A stretch of 58,903 nt of DNA from Candidatus Bathyarchaeota archaeon (GCA_012515445.1 JAAYYI010000067.1:1-58903), one strand, 5' to 3'. Positions 16,736 to 25,717 are shown, numbered from the stretch's first letter. Notes: generated by a model not told the origin, from the sequence alone. A program made the numbers and translations.

Positions 16736-17560
16736 CTAGGTACAAAATGCGCCGAGCTCTGACTGTTTAACTCTGCTTTTCCGCTGAGCCCTCTTCTGTT
16801 CCTCCGACTGCAGTCCAAGACGCCTCAGTAGCTCCAAGCAGTTCTCGGGTGCGTAGCCGTGATAGTGATTGTTGAAGTAGCCATAGAGCTTCTTTACTTT
16901 ACCGGCGGTTTCTTTTACTTTCGGCGACCACTCTTCGAGTTGGGTGCTGCTGTAACGGTAATCAAACCAGACGGGGCTACCGTGGCCATGCCAGCGGAAG
17001 TAGCTGAAGTCTGCGGTTAAGTGCACTTCTGGCGGGAGTAGCGGCTCATCTACGACTGTGTAGGCTACGTCGTACTTTCTGAGCAGCCGCAATGTTTCGG
17101 TTTCCGGCACCAGCCATGAGAGGTTGCGGAACTCCGCTGCGTAGCGAAATCGGGGGTCGAGGAGTTCAAAGAAGGATTCCAGGTTCTGTGGGTTGTAGGC
17201 GTATTTGGGTGGAAGCTGGATTAGCAGGCAACCGAGTTTTCCTGCTTGCTGAAGCGGCATCATCAGCTCTATGAACTCTTTGAGGTCGCCGCTGACGTCT
17301 CTTTTGAGGCCAAGTGCTTTGTCGTGGGTTATGGTTTTCGGCAGTTTGGCGGTGAAGGTGAAATCGGCGGGCGTGTACTTTAGCCAGCCCAATACTGTGC
17401 CTCTGGTGGGGTTGCGGTAGAAGGTGGAGTCGATCTCCGCTGTTTTGAAAACCCGTGAGTAGGCGTGGAGTTTGCTTTCGCCGCTGCCTTTGCGGTAGAA
17501 GTTGCCTTCCCATTCCCTGTAGCTCCAGCCCGATGTGCCCAGATGGATGTTGCTACTCAC
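16736..17560 (-). CDS. DUF72 (YecE-like) TIM-barrel protein
   Basis: The 274-residue protein has the DUF72 hallmarks: LGTSGWSYREWEGNFY at the start, TAEIDSTFYRNPT, FTFTAKLPKTITHDKALG, LGCLLIQLPPKYAYN, RYAAEFRNLSWL and a C-terminal YGYFNNHYHGYAPENCLELL. DUF72 proteins have a TIM-barrel fold likened to AP endonuclease IV, but no firmly established reaction. It overlaps the upstream DUF72 gene by 4 nt (ATGA), so the pair is translationally coupled. The two share only the family core, so they are diverged paralogues rather than a recent duplication. Direct repeats lie on both sides of the pair. Confidence 0.92.
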   Translation of the reverse strand: MSSNIHLGTSGWSYREWEGNFYRKGSGESKLHAYSRVFKTAEIDSTFYRNPTRGTVLGWLKYTPADFTFTAKLPKTITHDKALGLKRDVSGDLKEFIELMMPLQQAGKLGCLLIQLPPKYAYNPQNLESFFELLDPRFRYAAEFRNLSWLVPETETLRLLRKYDVAYTVVDEPLLPPEVHLTADFSYFRWHGHGSPVWFDYRYSSTQLEEWSPKVKETAGKVKKLYGYFNNHYHGYAPENCLELLRRLGLQSEEQKRAQRKSRVKQSELGAFCT

Positions 17561-18471
17561 TGGTTTGCCTCCAGCGCTGCTACCACGTCTTCTACGTTTT
17601 GGTAGGTGCGGTTTGGGATTCGGTTGAGCACTTCGGATAGGTGGACGCGTTTGTCCGCTGATAGGTCGATGACTTTCCAGCCCTGATCCGCCATCAGCTC
17701 GGCTTTGCCTAGGGGGAATTCTGTGTCTTCTCTTAGCACAGATTTGGCTGAGTCGACTCCGAAGTAACCTGTGGCGGGCAGGAATTTGCCCGTGCGTATA
17801 TGCGTCTGGCTCCTCGCCGCGTCATTATACATTCTTGCACCGTGGAACGAAACCGCTGCCTTCTTGATTTTGGGGTTTGCGGTGGCGTTTTGTTCGATTT
17901 CTGCTAGTTCTTGGTCGGTGAATTGGTAGAGGTTGTGTTTGCCTTTGCCGAAGATGCGCGAGTAAACCAGTTCTGTGTTCTCTGGGGGTTTTTGGAGTGA
18001 GAGGTCTACGGATTGGATTATGCCATAGTCGAGCATTAAGCGGCTGATCTGTGGGGTTTGGGGTGCGCGGTATTCCCAGACCAGCTGCAATCCGTCGGTT
18101 GAGATTGATGCGAGGAAGCTGCGGGCTGCGTTGATGTCTTGGGGTGTGTAGCTGTGGGTTTTTGGGGTTTCAAGCACCAGAAACGGCGCCTTAAGTGCGT
18201 GGCAGTAAGCCTTCATTTTTTCCATTACGGCGTATGCTTCCTCGGTTGGTCTTAGTCCGATGTGATGCGTCAGGTCTTGGTGGCACCGCACGGAGAAGGT
18301 GAAGTCCGGGGGTACCAGGCGTCTCCAGCCCTCGACCGCGCGGAGGGTGGGGTATTCGTAAAAGGTGCTGTTGACTTCTACGAAGCTAAATACTTCGGAG
18401 TAGGCTATAAGCGGATGCTTACCTGGCACTTGGAAGTATGCCCAGCCGCCTGCGCCTACAAGAAACTCCAT
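17557..18471 (-). CDS. DUF72 protein, longer paralogue
   Basis: The 304-residue protein has DUF72 blocks VGAGGWAYFQVPGKHPL, FSFVEVNSTFYEYPT, FTFSVRCHQDLTHHIGLRP, APFLVLETPKTHSY, LQLVWEYRAP and SFHGARMYNDAARSQTH. Compared with the classical family it has GAGGWAYF where others have GTSGWSY. Its C-terminus (GKAELMADQGWKVIDLS to VVAALEANQ) differs from the downstream paralogue. It is the first gene of a two-gene operon, with no obvious DNA-repair partner nearby, unlike the DUF72 gene at 45297. Function unknown. Confidence 0.88.
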   Translation of the reverse strand: MEFLVGAGGWAYFQVPGKHPLIAYSEVFSFVEVNSTFYEYPTLRAVEGWRRLVPPDFTFSVRCHQDLTHHIGLRPTEEAYAVMEKMKAYCHALKAPFLVLETPKTHSYTPQDINAARSFLASISTDGLQLVWEYRAPQTPQISRLMLDYGIIQSVDLSLQKPPENTELVYSRIFGKGKHNLYQFTDQELAEIEQNATANPKIKKAAVSFHGARMYNDAARSQTHIRTGKFLPATGYFGVDSAKSVLREDTEFPLGKAELMADQGWKVIDLSADKRVHLSEVLNRIPNRTYQNVEDVVAALEANQ

Positions 18472-18541
18472 TTGGAATTGTCCTCATTTGGGTATCGGGT
18501 TTTGTGCACTAATGCTTTTCCGTAAAAAGACATTGAGGGTG

Positions 18542-18652
18542 GGGGGAGAGGTGGGCTGCGGCTCCCCAAACTTAGGAGAAGGAGAACGCTAGGTTTTGGC
18601 ACCACATTGGAAGAGATGAATTTTTGTGAGCCGGTTTTTCAGCCGCACTTTT
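18542..18652. repeat. Structured direct repeat N2
   Basis: Second copy of the N1 element, same orientation, about 2 kb away on the other side of the DUF72 operon. Pairing potential is kept although the 3' half has diverged: GGCTG (18554-18558) with CAGCC (18640-18644), and GGCTC (18560-18564) with GAGCC (18628-18632). Confidence 0.6.
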
Positions 18653-18791
18653 ACTGAGAACTGTATATGGCTGTTTTGGTGGATATTGCTGTGTGCGTTA
18701 CTTCTGCTACGCTGCCCGCCTGCTTCAGCAATGGGAGGGTGCTGGGTGTAAAGCTTTTAAGCGCAATATCGGCAGTACTCTGGTGATGCCG

Positions 18792-19376
18792 ATGAGCTTC
18801 TTTAAGAAACTCAGCAACCGCGTGGTAACCCCCAAAGCAGACGCCAATTTGCAACTCTCCGAATCATACGCCGTACTCGGCGAAGACCTGGAAGGAACCT
18901 TCACCGTGACAGCGCACGAAACGGTGGACGCCGACGAAATACGCTGCGAACTCGACTGCACCGAAACAGTTCAGGTCACCAGAACAGAATACGACCCCAC
19001 ACTGAAAGCCCACGTCACAAGACACTTCACGGAGACCCGCATACTCTACCAGACAAAACCCCCCTGCAACCCCGCCACGCAACTCGTAGACGACGTCACC
19101 CGAACCTTCCGCTTCAGCATAAACATCCCAGCAGGCGCCCGCCCAACATTCATGTCCGCCATCGACAACATCGTCTGGCAGATCAAGGGCGTAGTCGCCA
19201 TACACGGAAGACCCGACATCACCACCCAAACCCTACAGTTCCAAGTAATCCCCCAAAGCCAGAAACCACAAAACCAGCCCCCCAAAATCAAACTAATACC
19301 CTGCGAATACTGCCAAACACTAATGCCGGAAACAACGCTGGCGTGCCCCAACTGCGGGGCAAGAAGAAAAAACTAG
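18792..19376 (+). CDS. Arrestin/SpoOM-like beta-sandwich protein with C-terminal zinc ribbon
   Basis: The 194-residue protein starts MSFFKKLSNR at an ATG with GGTGAT just upstream. The body (about residues 14-145) is a beta-rich domain with LSESYAVLGEDLEGTFTVTA, then RCELDCTETV and FRFSINIPAGARPTF. This resembles arrestin-like or Spo0M-like sandwich proteins. A short linker with Pro/Gln leads to a zinc ribbon (CEYCQTLMPETTLACPNCG). Such proteins are thought to be cytoplasmic adaptors; the partner is unknown. It stands alone, divergent from the DUF72 operon. Confidence 0.6.
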   Translation: MSFFKKLSNRVVTPKADANLQLSESYAVLGEDLEGTFTVTAHETVDADEIRCELDCTETVQVTRTEYDPTLKAHVTRHFTETRILYQTKPPCNPATQLVDDVTRTFRFSINIPAGARPTFMSAIDNIVWQIKGVVAIHGRPDITTQTLQFQVIPQSQKPQNQPPKIKLIPCEYCQTLMPETTLACPNCGARRKN

Positions 19377-19507
19377 AAAAGACTTGCCACTATGCAAAAA
19401 GCGGGTCGTCAATACCAGTAAGCCAGCGATTTCTATAACTGTTTACCTATGGCCCAATTAGCAGTTTTATTCAGAAACCGTAGAGGGGGTACCTGAATTG
19501 TCTGATA

Positions 19508-19537
19508 GGGGGGAGGTACTTCTGAGACGGGTAGGTG
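19508..19537 (+). repeat. G-rich repeat motif G1
   Basis: This 30-nt segment of the form GGGGGAGGTAC(n11)GGTAGGT resembles the motifs at 46079-46108 (plus) and 50567-50596 (minus). The G runs could support a G-quadruplex or form the start of a small transcript. No TATA-like sequence is evident just upstream of this copy. Confidence 0.4.
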
Positions 19538-19544
19538 CTAAAAA

Positions 19545-19609
19545 GCTGCTTCATATAAGGAGGGGTCTAGTCGGAAATCATACGTGAATGCGAGTCTAGG
19601 TGAAGCAGC
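19545..19609. other. Long inverted repeat, candidate structured RNA or leader
   Basis: GCTGCTTCA (19545-19553) and TGAAGCAGC (19601-19609) form a perfect 9-bp inverted repeat around 47 nt. That loop itself contains two CTAG-centred segments, GTCTAG and GTCTAGG. It lies in the 340-nt gap upstream of the response regulator, next to G1. It could be a structured RNA or an operator. The rest of this gap shows no ORF. Confidence 0.4.
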
Positions 19610-19719
19610 AGAACGCCGCCCTATTGTGTTGTGTGTATTTTTCTGGTAATACCGCTTTTTGCTTGTTTGTCGATTTTATTATGTACACACTCTTTACTGC
19701 TTTTTTAGCAGTCTAATGT

Positions 19720-20388
19720 TTGGTTGAGACATACTTGACGACACCAATTAGGGTACTACACGTAGATGATGATGTGGTTTTCCTGAATGTTTCAAAAGAA
19801 ATACTCTTTGGCATTGATAGTGCCCTAAAAGTCGAGTTAGCCTCAAACGTCGAAGACGCCATCGACAAACTCGAAGCCTATCACTATGACGTAATCGTCT
19901 CGGATTATGAATTGCCCGAAATAAGCGGGTTAGAGTTCCTCAAAAGGCTCCGAGCGCAGGGCAACCGCATACCATTCATCCTCTTCACCGGCAAAGGCAA
20001 AGAAGACATCGCCAAACAAGCACTAAACCTAGGCGCAGACTGCTACCTCAACAAACCCGGAAACATAGAAGACACATACCTCGAACTCAGCCACAACATC
20101 CAAATACTAACCGAAAAACATAAAATACAACTCTGCATCGACGGCTACGAAAAACGCTACGGCACACTCACCTCAAACGCCAACGACACCGAACGCATAA
20201 AAACCCTCTTCGAACTCCTAATACGAGAAATCGAAGTACTAAAAATGATGGCAAACGACCTACCATTCGCACGAAACGACGCAGAACTCGTAACAGGCTT
20301 CATCACCGACGCCATCGACCGAATACACGTCGTTGAACGCGAAGTCTTCCGTCTAAAAGCATTTCTAACAAAAGAAGGCATCGTATAA
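19720..20388 (+). CDS. Response regulator receiver protein with C-terminal helical domain
   Basis: The 222-residue protein has a receiver domain (residues 9-125): acidic pocket in HVDDD, phospho-acceptor Asp62 in IVSDYELPE, the Thr of LFTGKGKED and Lys in YLNKPGN. The C-terminal 90 residues are helical with no DNA-binding motif, so it may act through protein contacts. Starts at TTG 19720, or TTG 19735 giving a shorter protein. No histidine kinase gene is in the window. Codon use shifts to C/A-ending codons compared with the DUF72 genes. Confidence 0.88.
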   Translation: MVETYLTTPIRVLHVDDDVVFLNVSKEILFGIDSALKVELASNVEDAIDKLEAYHYDVIVSDYELPEISGLEFLKRLRAQGNRIPFILFTGKGKEDIAKQALNLGADCYLNKPGNIEDTYLELSHNIQILTEKHKIQLCIDGYEKRYGTLTSNANDTERIKTLFELLIREIEVLKMMANDLPFARNDAELVTGFITDAIDRIHVVEREVFRLKAFLTKEGIV

Positions 20389-20400
20389 GCCCCTGAAACA

Positions 20401-20409
20401 TTTTATAAG
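20401..20409 (+). promoter_or_regulatory. TATA box of cysK
   Basis: TTTTATAAG lies 41-49 nt upstream of the cysK ATG, a good archaeal TATA match giving an expected leader of about 20 nt. Confidence 0.5.
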
Positions 20410-20449
20410 CGCCCAAACCCTAAACATCAAACGCCAAGGCGCATCAACG

Positions 20450-21436
20450 ATGACCAGCAAAACCATACTCCAACTAATCGGCAACACACCCCTTGTACAA
20501 GTTAAACGCTTAAGCCCAAACCCAGCAGTGCAAATGTACGTTAAACTCGAGAAAAACAACCCGGGCGGCTCCATAAAAGACCGCGTTGCACTCTACATGA
20601 TAGAGCAAGCTGAGAAAGCTGGACTGCTAAGCGGCGGCAAAACCGTCATTGAACCCACAAGCGGCAACACCGGAATCGGCATTGCACTGGTTTGCCGCGC
20701 AAAAGGCTATGACACGGTTATCGTTATGCCTGAAACCATGAGTATGGAGCGGCGACAGGTTCTGATTTCGTTTGGCGCAAAGGTGCTATTAAGCGATGGC
20801 GCAAAAGGTATGGACGGCGCAGAGGATCTGGCTCGCGAGATCGCGGAGAAAAACCCTGAAAAGTACTATATGCCCAACCAGTTTGCCAACCAAGCTAACG
20901 TTCTTGCACATTATGAGACGACTGCGCCGGAGATTTGGCGTGACACAGACGGCAAAGTCACCCATGTCTTTGCGGGAATCGGAACCACGGGAACAGCGAT
21001 GGGAATCAGCAAGCGCCTAAAAGAGCTGAACCCCAAAGTGCAGGTGATCGGTGTGCAGCCTGAAGTTGGCTCTGCTATTCAGGGATTAAAGGATCTGAAA
21101 ACTCAGCATATCCCCAAAATCTACAATGCCGAATTAATCGACGAAGTTGTTTATGTTAACCCCCACGTTGCTGACGAAACTGCAAGGCTTTTGGCTCTTG
21201 AAGAAGGCATATTTGTAGGTTCCAGTTCAGGCGCGATTTTCTATGCTGCGATGCAGAAGGCTAAGACGCTTAAAGAGGGCGTGATCGTCTGCATAGCTCC
21301 TGACGGCGGCGAAAAGTACCTTAGCACTACTCTGTGCGATCCGAATCTGTGTTTGGCGTGTGTTAAGAAGTACGGTTTAAAGTGCAGTTACCGCGATGGG
21401 AAACCTATGCAGAAGGGTGACGCTGGCGAGTTTTAG
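20450..21436 (+). CDS. cysK: Cysteine synthase (O-acetylserine sulfhydrylase)
   Basis: The 328-residue PLP enzyme makes cysteine from O-acetylserine, or a related activated serine, and sulfide. Lys43 in NPGGSIKDR binds PLP, TSGNTGIG is the substrate loop and GIGTTGT the phosphate-binding loop. After the usual family end (GGEKYLSTTL) it has a tail of about 30 residues with CDPNLCLACVKKYGLKC, four cysteines that could bind metal or regulate. Monocistronic, with its own TATA box at 20401. Confidence 0.92.
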   Translation: MTSKTILQLIGNTPLVQVKRLSPNPAVQMYVKLEKNNPGGSIKDRVALYMIEQAEKAGLLSGGKTVIEPTSGNTGIGIALVCRAKGYDTVIVMPETMSMERRQVLISFGAKVLLSDGAKGMDGAEDLAREIAEKNPEKYYMPNQFANQANVLAHYETTAPEIWRDTDGKVTHVFAGIGTTGTAMGISKRLKELNPKVQVIGVQPEVGSAIQGLKDLKTQHIPKIYNAELIDEVVYVNPHVADETARLLALEEGIFVGSSSGAIFYAAMQKAKTLKEGVIVCIAPDGGEKYLSTTLCDPNLCLACVKKYGLKCSYRDGKPMQKGDAGEF

Positions 21437-21475
21437 TCACTAATTTAAAATACCATTAGCAACGTTTGGTTGTTT

Positions 21476-21667
21476 ATGGCGTTTCAACTTATTCCTTTCC
21501 CGATTTCAGTGATTTTTATTTTGGTTTTCGGCTTAGCGGTGGAAGTGGCGCTTTGGAAGCTGCGGACGAATGGGCGACTGTACCGCTGGATATCCAACTT
21601 AGGCGTTGCTTTTGGCGCAGTGATTATTGCTTTAGCTTTACTTTTGGTGCTGCAACCGCTGCTGTAG
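21476..21667 (+). CDS. Small two-helix membrane protein
   Basis: The 63-residue protein has two predicted helices (about 5-24 and 40-61) joined by a basic loop (KLRTNGRLYRW). It is downstream of cysK and converges on the DUF1801 gene. A TATA-like TAATTTAAAAT lies at 21441-21451. No family is recognised; coding is plausible from the hydrophobic pattern and promoter. Confidence 0.5.
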   Translation: MAFQLIPFPISVIFILVFGLAVEVALWKLRTNGRLYRWISNLGVAFGAVIIALALLLVLQPLL

Positions 21668-21683
21668 CTGTCTATTTTTATGG

Positions 21684-22064
21684 CTATGTGCTATGGTCGA
21701 AGCCAAGCGCTGCAGCGTCACGCACAAGCCTCTCAAGTTCAGGCTTCTCCATGGCAAAGTTGCTGACCTGCGCATGCCGCACATTCTGGTTCTGCTCAGC
21801 CACACCGCGGCTTCTAAGCAAATCAGAAGACAAGCTGCTGCCACACGCGAAATCTAAATCCACATGATCCTGCGTGTAGCTTATCCACACAAAATCTTTA
21901 CCTTCAAGCTTGTAGACGAGTTTACCCTGCTTAACCATCTCTACAGATTCGGGAACTGCATCTCGGACCAGTTGACGCAGCTTCTGCAATGTTTCCTTCT
22001 GACGCGGATTTAAGCTGCTTAGAACCTCGTCGATTGTCTGCTGTTTCTGCTGTTTTTTCGGCAT
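21684..22064 (-). CDS. DUF1801 family protein
   Basis: The 126-residue protein belongs to DUF1801 (YdhG-like): IDEVLSSLNPRQKETLQKLRQLVRDAVPESVEMVKQGKLVYK, then DFVWISYTQDHVDLDF and a conserved C-terminal helix. The family has a frataxin-like fold but no settled function, with iron or metal handling proposed. ATG at 22064 is used; an upstream TTG at 22109 would add 15 residues without homology. A TATA-like TTATTTAAAG lies at 22148-22157. Confidence 0.85.
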   Translation of the reverse strand: MPKKQQKQQTIDEVLSSLNPRQKETLQKLRQLVRDAVPESVEMVKQGKLVYKLEGKDFVWISYTQDHVDLDFACGSSLSSDLLRSRGVAEQNQNVRHAQVSNFAMEKPELERLVRDAAALGFDHST

Positions 22065-22181
22065 ACTAGAAGCTTTGATCCGGAGGTTTTTATTGATGTT
22101 GACATCCAAGCGAAAACTGCACTTAACTGCGATTTTTCTCTAGACCCCTTATTTAAAGGGCTAAAAGAGCGCCAATGAGTT

Positions 22182-23033
22182 TTAGTTTGGTTTTGCTGCT
22201 TTTCGCTGTAGAAACATGTTCACGGCATCAGCCAGCGCTTCGCAGGCGAACCAACGCTCCTCCAAGGAGCCATCCACTTCGAGTTCTTCGATGCGTTTCT
22301 GGTATTTCTTTATCTCCTCGGCTACTGGTTCACGTTTGCGGTCGAACTCTTCGCGCAGTGCCCGCTGAGATTGCTTCAAATCCATGATCGCCAGCTCCAG
22401 CTCATTCTGCCTGTTTGTAAGGTCCTCAACTATGCTGATTTCTTCCTGTTCCCGTTTCTTTTTAGAGCGTAAATGTAAGAAGCCAGTTTTTTGCTTGATA
22501 ACTCCATCCAGCTGCTGTTTAATCAGCGCTATCTCCCTGTTTAGGTGCCTGATCTCGCTGTTCTTTTGCCCTCTCATAGTGCTAGCTTGGGCTGCGTATT
22601 GATTGTTAATTTTCTGTAGCTTCACCTTGGCTTCCGAGAGACTATAAACTTCTTGGTTAACTGTGGTTTCTCGTCGCTGGATTAAATCAAGTGTTGTTTT
22701 TATGCTGTTCAGCGTCAGAGTGGTTTCCTGTGTGAACTCGTCGTCTATTCCGATGTTGGGGTTAGCGACGAATTCTGCTAAGACGGCTTCAACGGATTTA
22801 ATCCACCTATCAAAGTGCTCGCTGTATGGGAAGACACCGAATTTTTGGTTCCCCAAAATATGCAGCCGCTTCAACGTGTCCTGCACGATTTCCTGCTCAG
22901 AAGGTATCTGCCTCTCTTCCTCGTTGGGTTGGGCGTATCCTCTGCGGAGTCGTTTCTTCTCTTTTGCTTCACGCAGCGGCTTGTATTGGCGAATTGTTCT
23001 CCGTGGTTTAGTCGGAGGGTGAGAGTAACCCAT
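22182..23033 (-). CDS. Coiled-coil protein, hypothetical
   Basis: The 283-residue protein has a basic Pro-containing N-terminus (HPPTKPRRTIRQYKPLRE). It then has a globular helical part (about 45-125, FGVFPYSEHFDRWIKSVEAV) and a long coiled coil (about 130-255) with heptad-like charged residues such as KKKREQEEISIVEDLTNRQ. There is no membrane segment. I do not recognise the family. Neighbour on the minus strand is DUF1801 (gap about 117 nt with its own promoter), so no clear operon. Confidence 0.7.
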   Translation of the reverse strand: MGYSHPPTKPRRTIRQYKPLREAKEKKRLRRGYAQPNEEERQIPSEQEIVQDTLKRLHILGNQKFGVFPYSEHFDRWIKSVEAVLAEFVANPNIGIDDEFTQETTLTLNSIKTTLDLIQRRETTVNQEVYSLSEAKVKLQKINNQYAAQASTMRGQKNSEIRHLNREIALIKQQLDGVIKQKTGFLHLRSKKKREQEEISIVEDLTNRQNELELAIMDLKQSQRALREEFDRKREPVAEEIKKYQKRIEELEVDGSLEERWFACEALADAVNMFLQRKAAKPN

Positions 23034-23157
23034 ACTGAAGTGGTATCTTTACGGTAGTATTTAGGTTGTTTCTAAATTCAGCTTGTAGGTTGGCAAAATT
23101 ATCGGTTTAGTTGGCTAACATAAATAAGCAATCACTTACGATGTTTTTCTGAATACT

Positions 23158-23658
23158 ATGAAATCCACTTGTCCAGTCTGCGGTCAAACCTACCGTGGCA
23201 TCGCGCTAAACACAGTCAAAAACGGCAAAGCAGTCGAAGTCTGCCCAAGCTGCTACAAAACACTCGATGCAGAATACCGCAAAAACAGCTGTTACGCCTG
23301 CGTATTCTTCAACAGCGGCACATGTGAACTCTACGGAACCGAACTAGACGAGCCCTACTTACAGAACGCCAACTGCGAATCCTTCACAACAAGCAAGGAC
23401 CCCTCTATCGTTGCTCAAGCAAAAGAAAGAGCTGAAGCAGCAAGAAAACAAAGAAGGGAACGCCTTTCAAAGCCATTATCCTTTGATGAGGCAATCGCTG
23501 AATTAAACAAGAAAGGACAAACCATAACCTACTATTGCTGTCATTGTGGTGCACCGTTAAAAGTTGGAGAAAAACACGAAATCTTGAAAGATTGCCCAAA
23601 CTGCAAATGCGACTTGTCAGTCATCGATATGGCAAAACTAATTAATCAACACCTGTAA
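23158..23658 (+). CDS. Zinc-ribbon protein with Cys-rich central module
   Basis: The 166-residue protein has an N-terminal zinc ribbon (CPVCGQTY...CPSCYKT), a central CYACVFFNSGTCELYG module, a charged helix rich in Lys/Arg/Glu (VAQAKERAEAARKQRRER) and a C-terminal zinc ribbon (CCHCGAPLKV...CPNCKCDL). This multi-ribbon layout recurs in archaeal proteins that may bind RNA or act as adaptors. It is divergent from the coiled-coil gene and upstream of the DUF4353 gene. Function unknown. Confidence 0.75.
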   Translation: MKSTCPVCGQTYRGIALNTVKNGKAVEVCPSCYKTLDAEYRKNSCYACVFFNSGTCELYGTELDEPYLQNANCESFTTSKDPSIVAQAKERAEAARKQRRERLSKPLSFDEAIAELNKKGQTITYYCCHCGAPLKVGEKHEILKDCPNCKCDLSVIDMAKLINQHL

Positions 23659-23767
23659 GTATGGGCAGCCCAAGCAAACTCTTTTTCTAAGTTATCGCGT
23701 TTTGTTTGATCCGCCTTATTATGGTAAACACTTTAATACTTTTACATACAACCGTCAACTGAGTATT

Positions 23768-25717
23768 ATGCGCAAAAAAGCACTATTGCTATCAGTAGCC
23801 TTGATCTGTCTACTGCTTTCTTTTGTTGCATACGAAATATTATACTCTCAAGTACCGGTAAATAATGTACCGCAGAATAATAATGGAACCAAAGGAAACG
23901 ACGATGATCCCAGTGTGACGCCGTCTCCAACGGTAACTATTGAGCCAACTAATGACGATAATCAACAAACCAATCAACCGAACAATAACAATAACCAAGG
24001 CTCAGGAAAAACAATCTACCCCACCACGCCTCCCACTGTTGATCCGTCAGTTCCCGATATCTCATCACCCCATCAAAAGGACCACGAAAAAGCCTCCGAC
24101 TACACCTGGAACAGTACAGAAGTCGTCAACGTGGCATTAAACGGCAACTCAATAACCACCTCTACGCCAAAAAACGTCACAATCGAAGGCAGCAAAATAA
24201 CAATAACCTCCGCTGGTAACTACCGCTTTACAGGCTCATTAACAGATGGACAAATCATCGTTAATACCCAAGATAAAGACACAGTCCGCCTCATTTTAAA
24301 CAACATAGACATATCCTGCTCAAATAGCGCCCCCATCTATGTTATGGCAGCCAAAAAAACAATAATAATCCTAGAAGAGAACACCGTAAACACGGTAAAG
24401 GATACCAAAACTGGAAGCACAGTGGAGCCCAATGCAGCAATCTTTAGCGCTGCCGATTTAACCATTTTCGGGTCGGGACAACTAAAGGTACAAGGAAACA
24501 ATAACGATGCAATCTCCAGTAAGGACGGATTAATCATTAAAAGCGGCAGCATCAATGCAGACGCACTTGACGATGGTATCCGCGGAAAAGACTACTTAAT
24601 CATCAAGGGCGGAAGCATAGTAGTGACAGCAGGTGGTGATGGATTCAAGTCTGATAACGATGAAGCCGCCAGTAGAGGCTATGTCACCATAGAAGACGGT
24701 GTTATTTCTATCACTTCCGGCGGAGACGCAATAAGCGCCCGTACAGATGCAACTATAACCGGTGGCCAATTTACCTTAACCGCCGCCGGCGGCAGTAGCA
24801 GCGGTATCGGCTCAAGCTTATCAGCTAAAGGAATCAAAGGCATAGTGAACGTTACCATAACTGGTGGTTCTTTTACAGTAAACACAGCAGATGACTGCAT
24901 ACATTCCAACAGAACCGTAACCCTAACCGGAGGATTGTTTACACTCTCAACTGGCGATGACGCTATCCATGCGGATAAACAGATTACAATCAGAGGCGGA
25001 ACGATAGATATCTTGGAATCATACGAAGGGATAGAAAGCACTGACATTTTAATTGAGGGAAATTCGGTTATCCATATAACTTCAACTGATGACGGGATAA
25101 ACGGTGCAGGTGGAAATGATGGTTCAGGATTTAGACCGCCGCCTGATTTTCCTGGTCCCGGAGGCGGTTTTGTACCTGGTAGTCGAACGCTCACAATTAA
25201 CGGCGGCTATATAGTGGTTACTAACAACGGTAACCCCGACGGCGACGGTATCGATATAAATGGGCCAATCACAATGACTGCCGGTTACGTAATAATTAAC
25301 GGTCCGAAACCTGGTTTAGGCGAGAGTGCTATAGACTGGGAGGGCTCCTTTACAATGAGTGGCGGCTTCATCTTAGGTGTTGGGAGCTCAGTTATGCCCA
25401 TGACTGTAGGGCAAACGTCAACGCAATGCGGGTTGCTATTGAACTTTAGATCGGCTAAACCAGCCGGAACCCTCATCCACATTCAAAGCAGCACAGACAC
25501 AGAAGTCATAACATTTAATCCGGTAAAATCATTCCAGTCAATAGCTATCTCCTCACCTCAACTGAAAATTGGTTCAAGCTACGACCTCTACTTAGGCGGC
25601 AGCTCCACTGGAATACTCTCTGATGGCGTCTACCAAAACGGTGTTTATACTCCCGGAACCAAAACCGGCCCCACCTTAACTCTCTCAAATATTGCAACTA
25701 CTCGGTACAACCTTTAG
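23768..25717 (+). CDS. DUF4353 (Cthe_2159-like) beta-helix surface protein
   Basis: The 649-residue protein has an N-terminal signal anchor (MRKKALLLSVALICLLL), an Asn/Gln/Pro/Thr-rich linker to about residue 110, then a right-handed beta-helix with repeated GG-x(3)-I-T units and Asp-rich turns (DDGIRGKD, GGDGFKSDND, ADDCIHSN). This is the DUF4353 family, where Cthe_2159 binds calcium and carbohydrate. A Gly/Pro-rich loop (about 455-475) interrupts the helix. The start is ATG at 23768. It faces the VTC-DUF4956 pair, a known gene neighbourhood. Confidence 0.88.
   Translation: MRKKALLLSVALICLLLSFVAYEILYSQVPVNNVPQNNNGTKGNDDDPSVTPSPTVTIEPTNDDNQQTNQPNNNNNQGSGKTIYPTTPPTVDPSVPDISSPHQKDHEKASDYTWNSTEVVNVALNGNSITTSTPKNVTIEGSKITITSAGNYRFTGSLTDGQIIVNTQDKDTVRLILNNIDISCSNSAPIYVMAAKKTIIILEENTVNTVKDTKTGSTVEPNAAIFSAADLTIFGSGQLKVQGNNNDAISSKDGLIIKSGSINADALDDGIRGKDYLIIKGGSIVVTAGGDGFKSDNDEAASRGYVTIEDGVISITSGGDAISARTDATITGGQFTLTAAGGSSSGIGSSLSAKGIKGIVNVTITGGSFTVNTADDCIHSNRTVTLTGGLFTLSTGDDAIHADKQITIRGGTIDILESYEGIESTDILIEGNSVIHITSTDDGINGAGGNDGSGFRPPPDFPGPGGGFVPGSRTLTINGGYIVVTNNGNPDGDGIDINGPITMTAGYVIINGPKPGLGESAIDWEGSFTMSGGFILGVGSSVMPMTVGQTSTQCGLLLNFRSAKPAGTLIHIQSSTDTEVITFNPVKSFQSIAISSPQLKIGSSYDLYLGGSSTGILSDGVYQNGVYTPGTKTGPTLTLSNIATTRYNL

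Noticed and set aside
16562-18652. N1/N2 as ends of an insertion sequence
   Set aside because: They are direct rather than inverted repeats, and no transposase is present between them.
24679-25194. 171-codon ORF antisense to the DUF4353 gene
   Set aside because: Arises from the repeated beta-helix codons; the sense frame is clearly coding.
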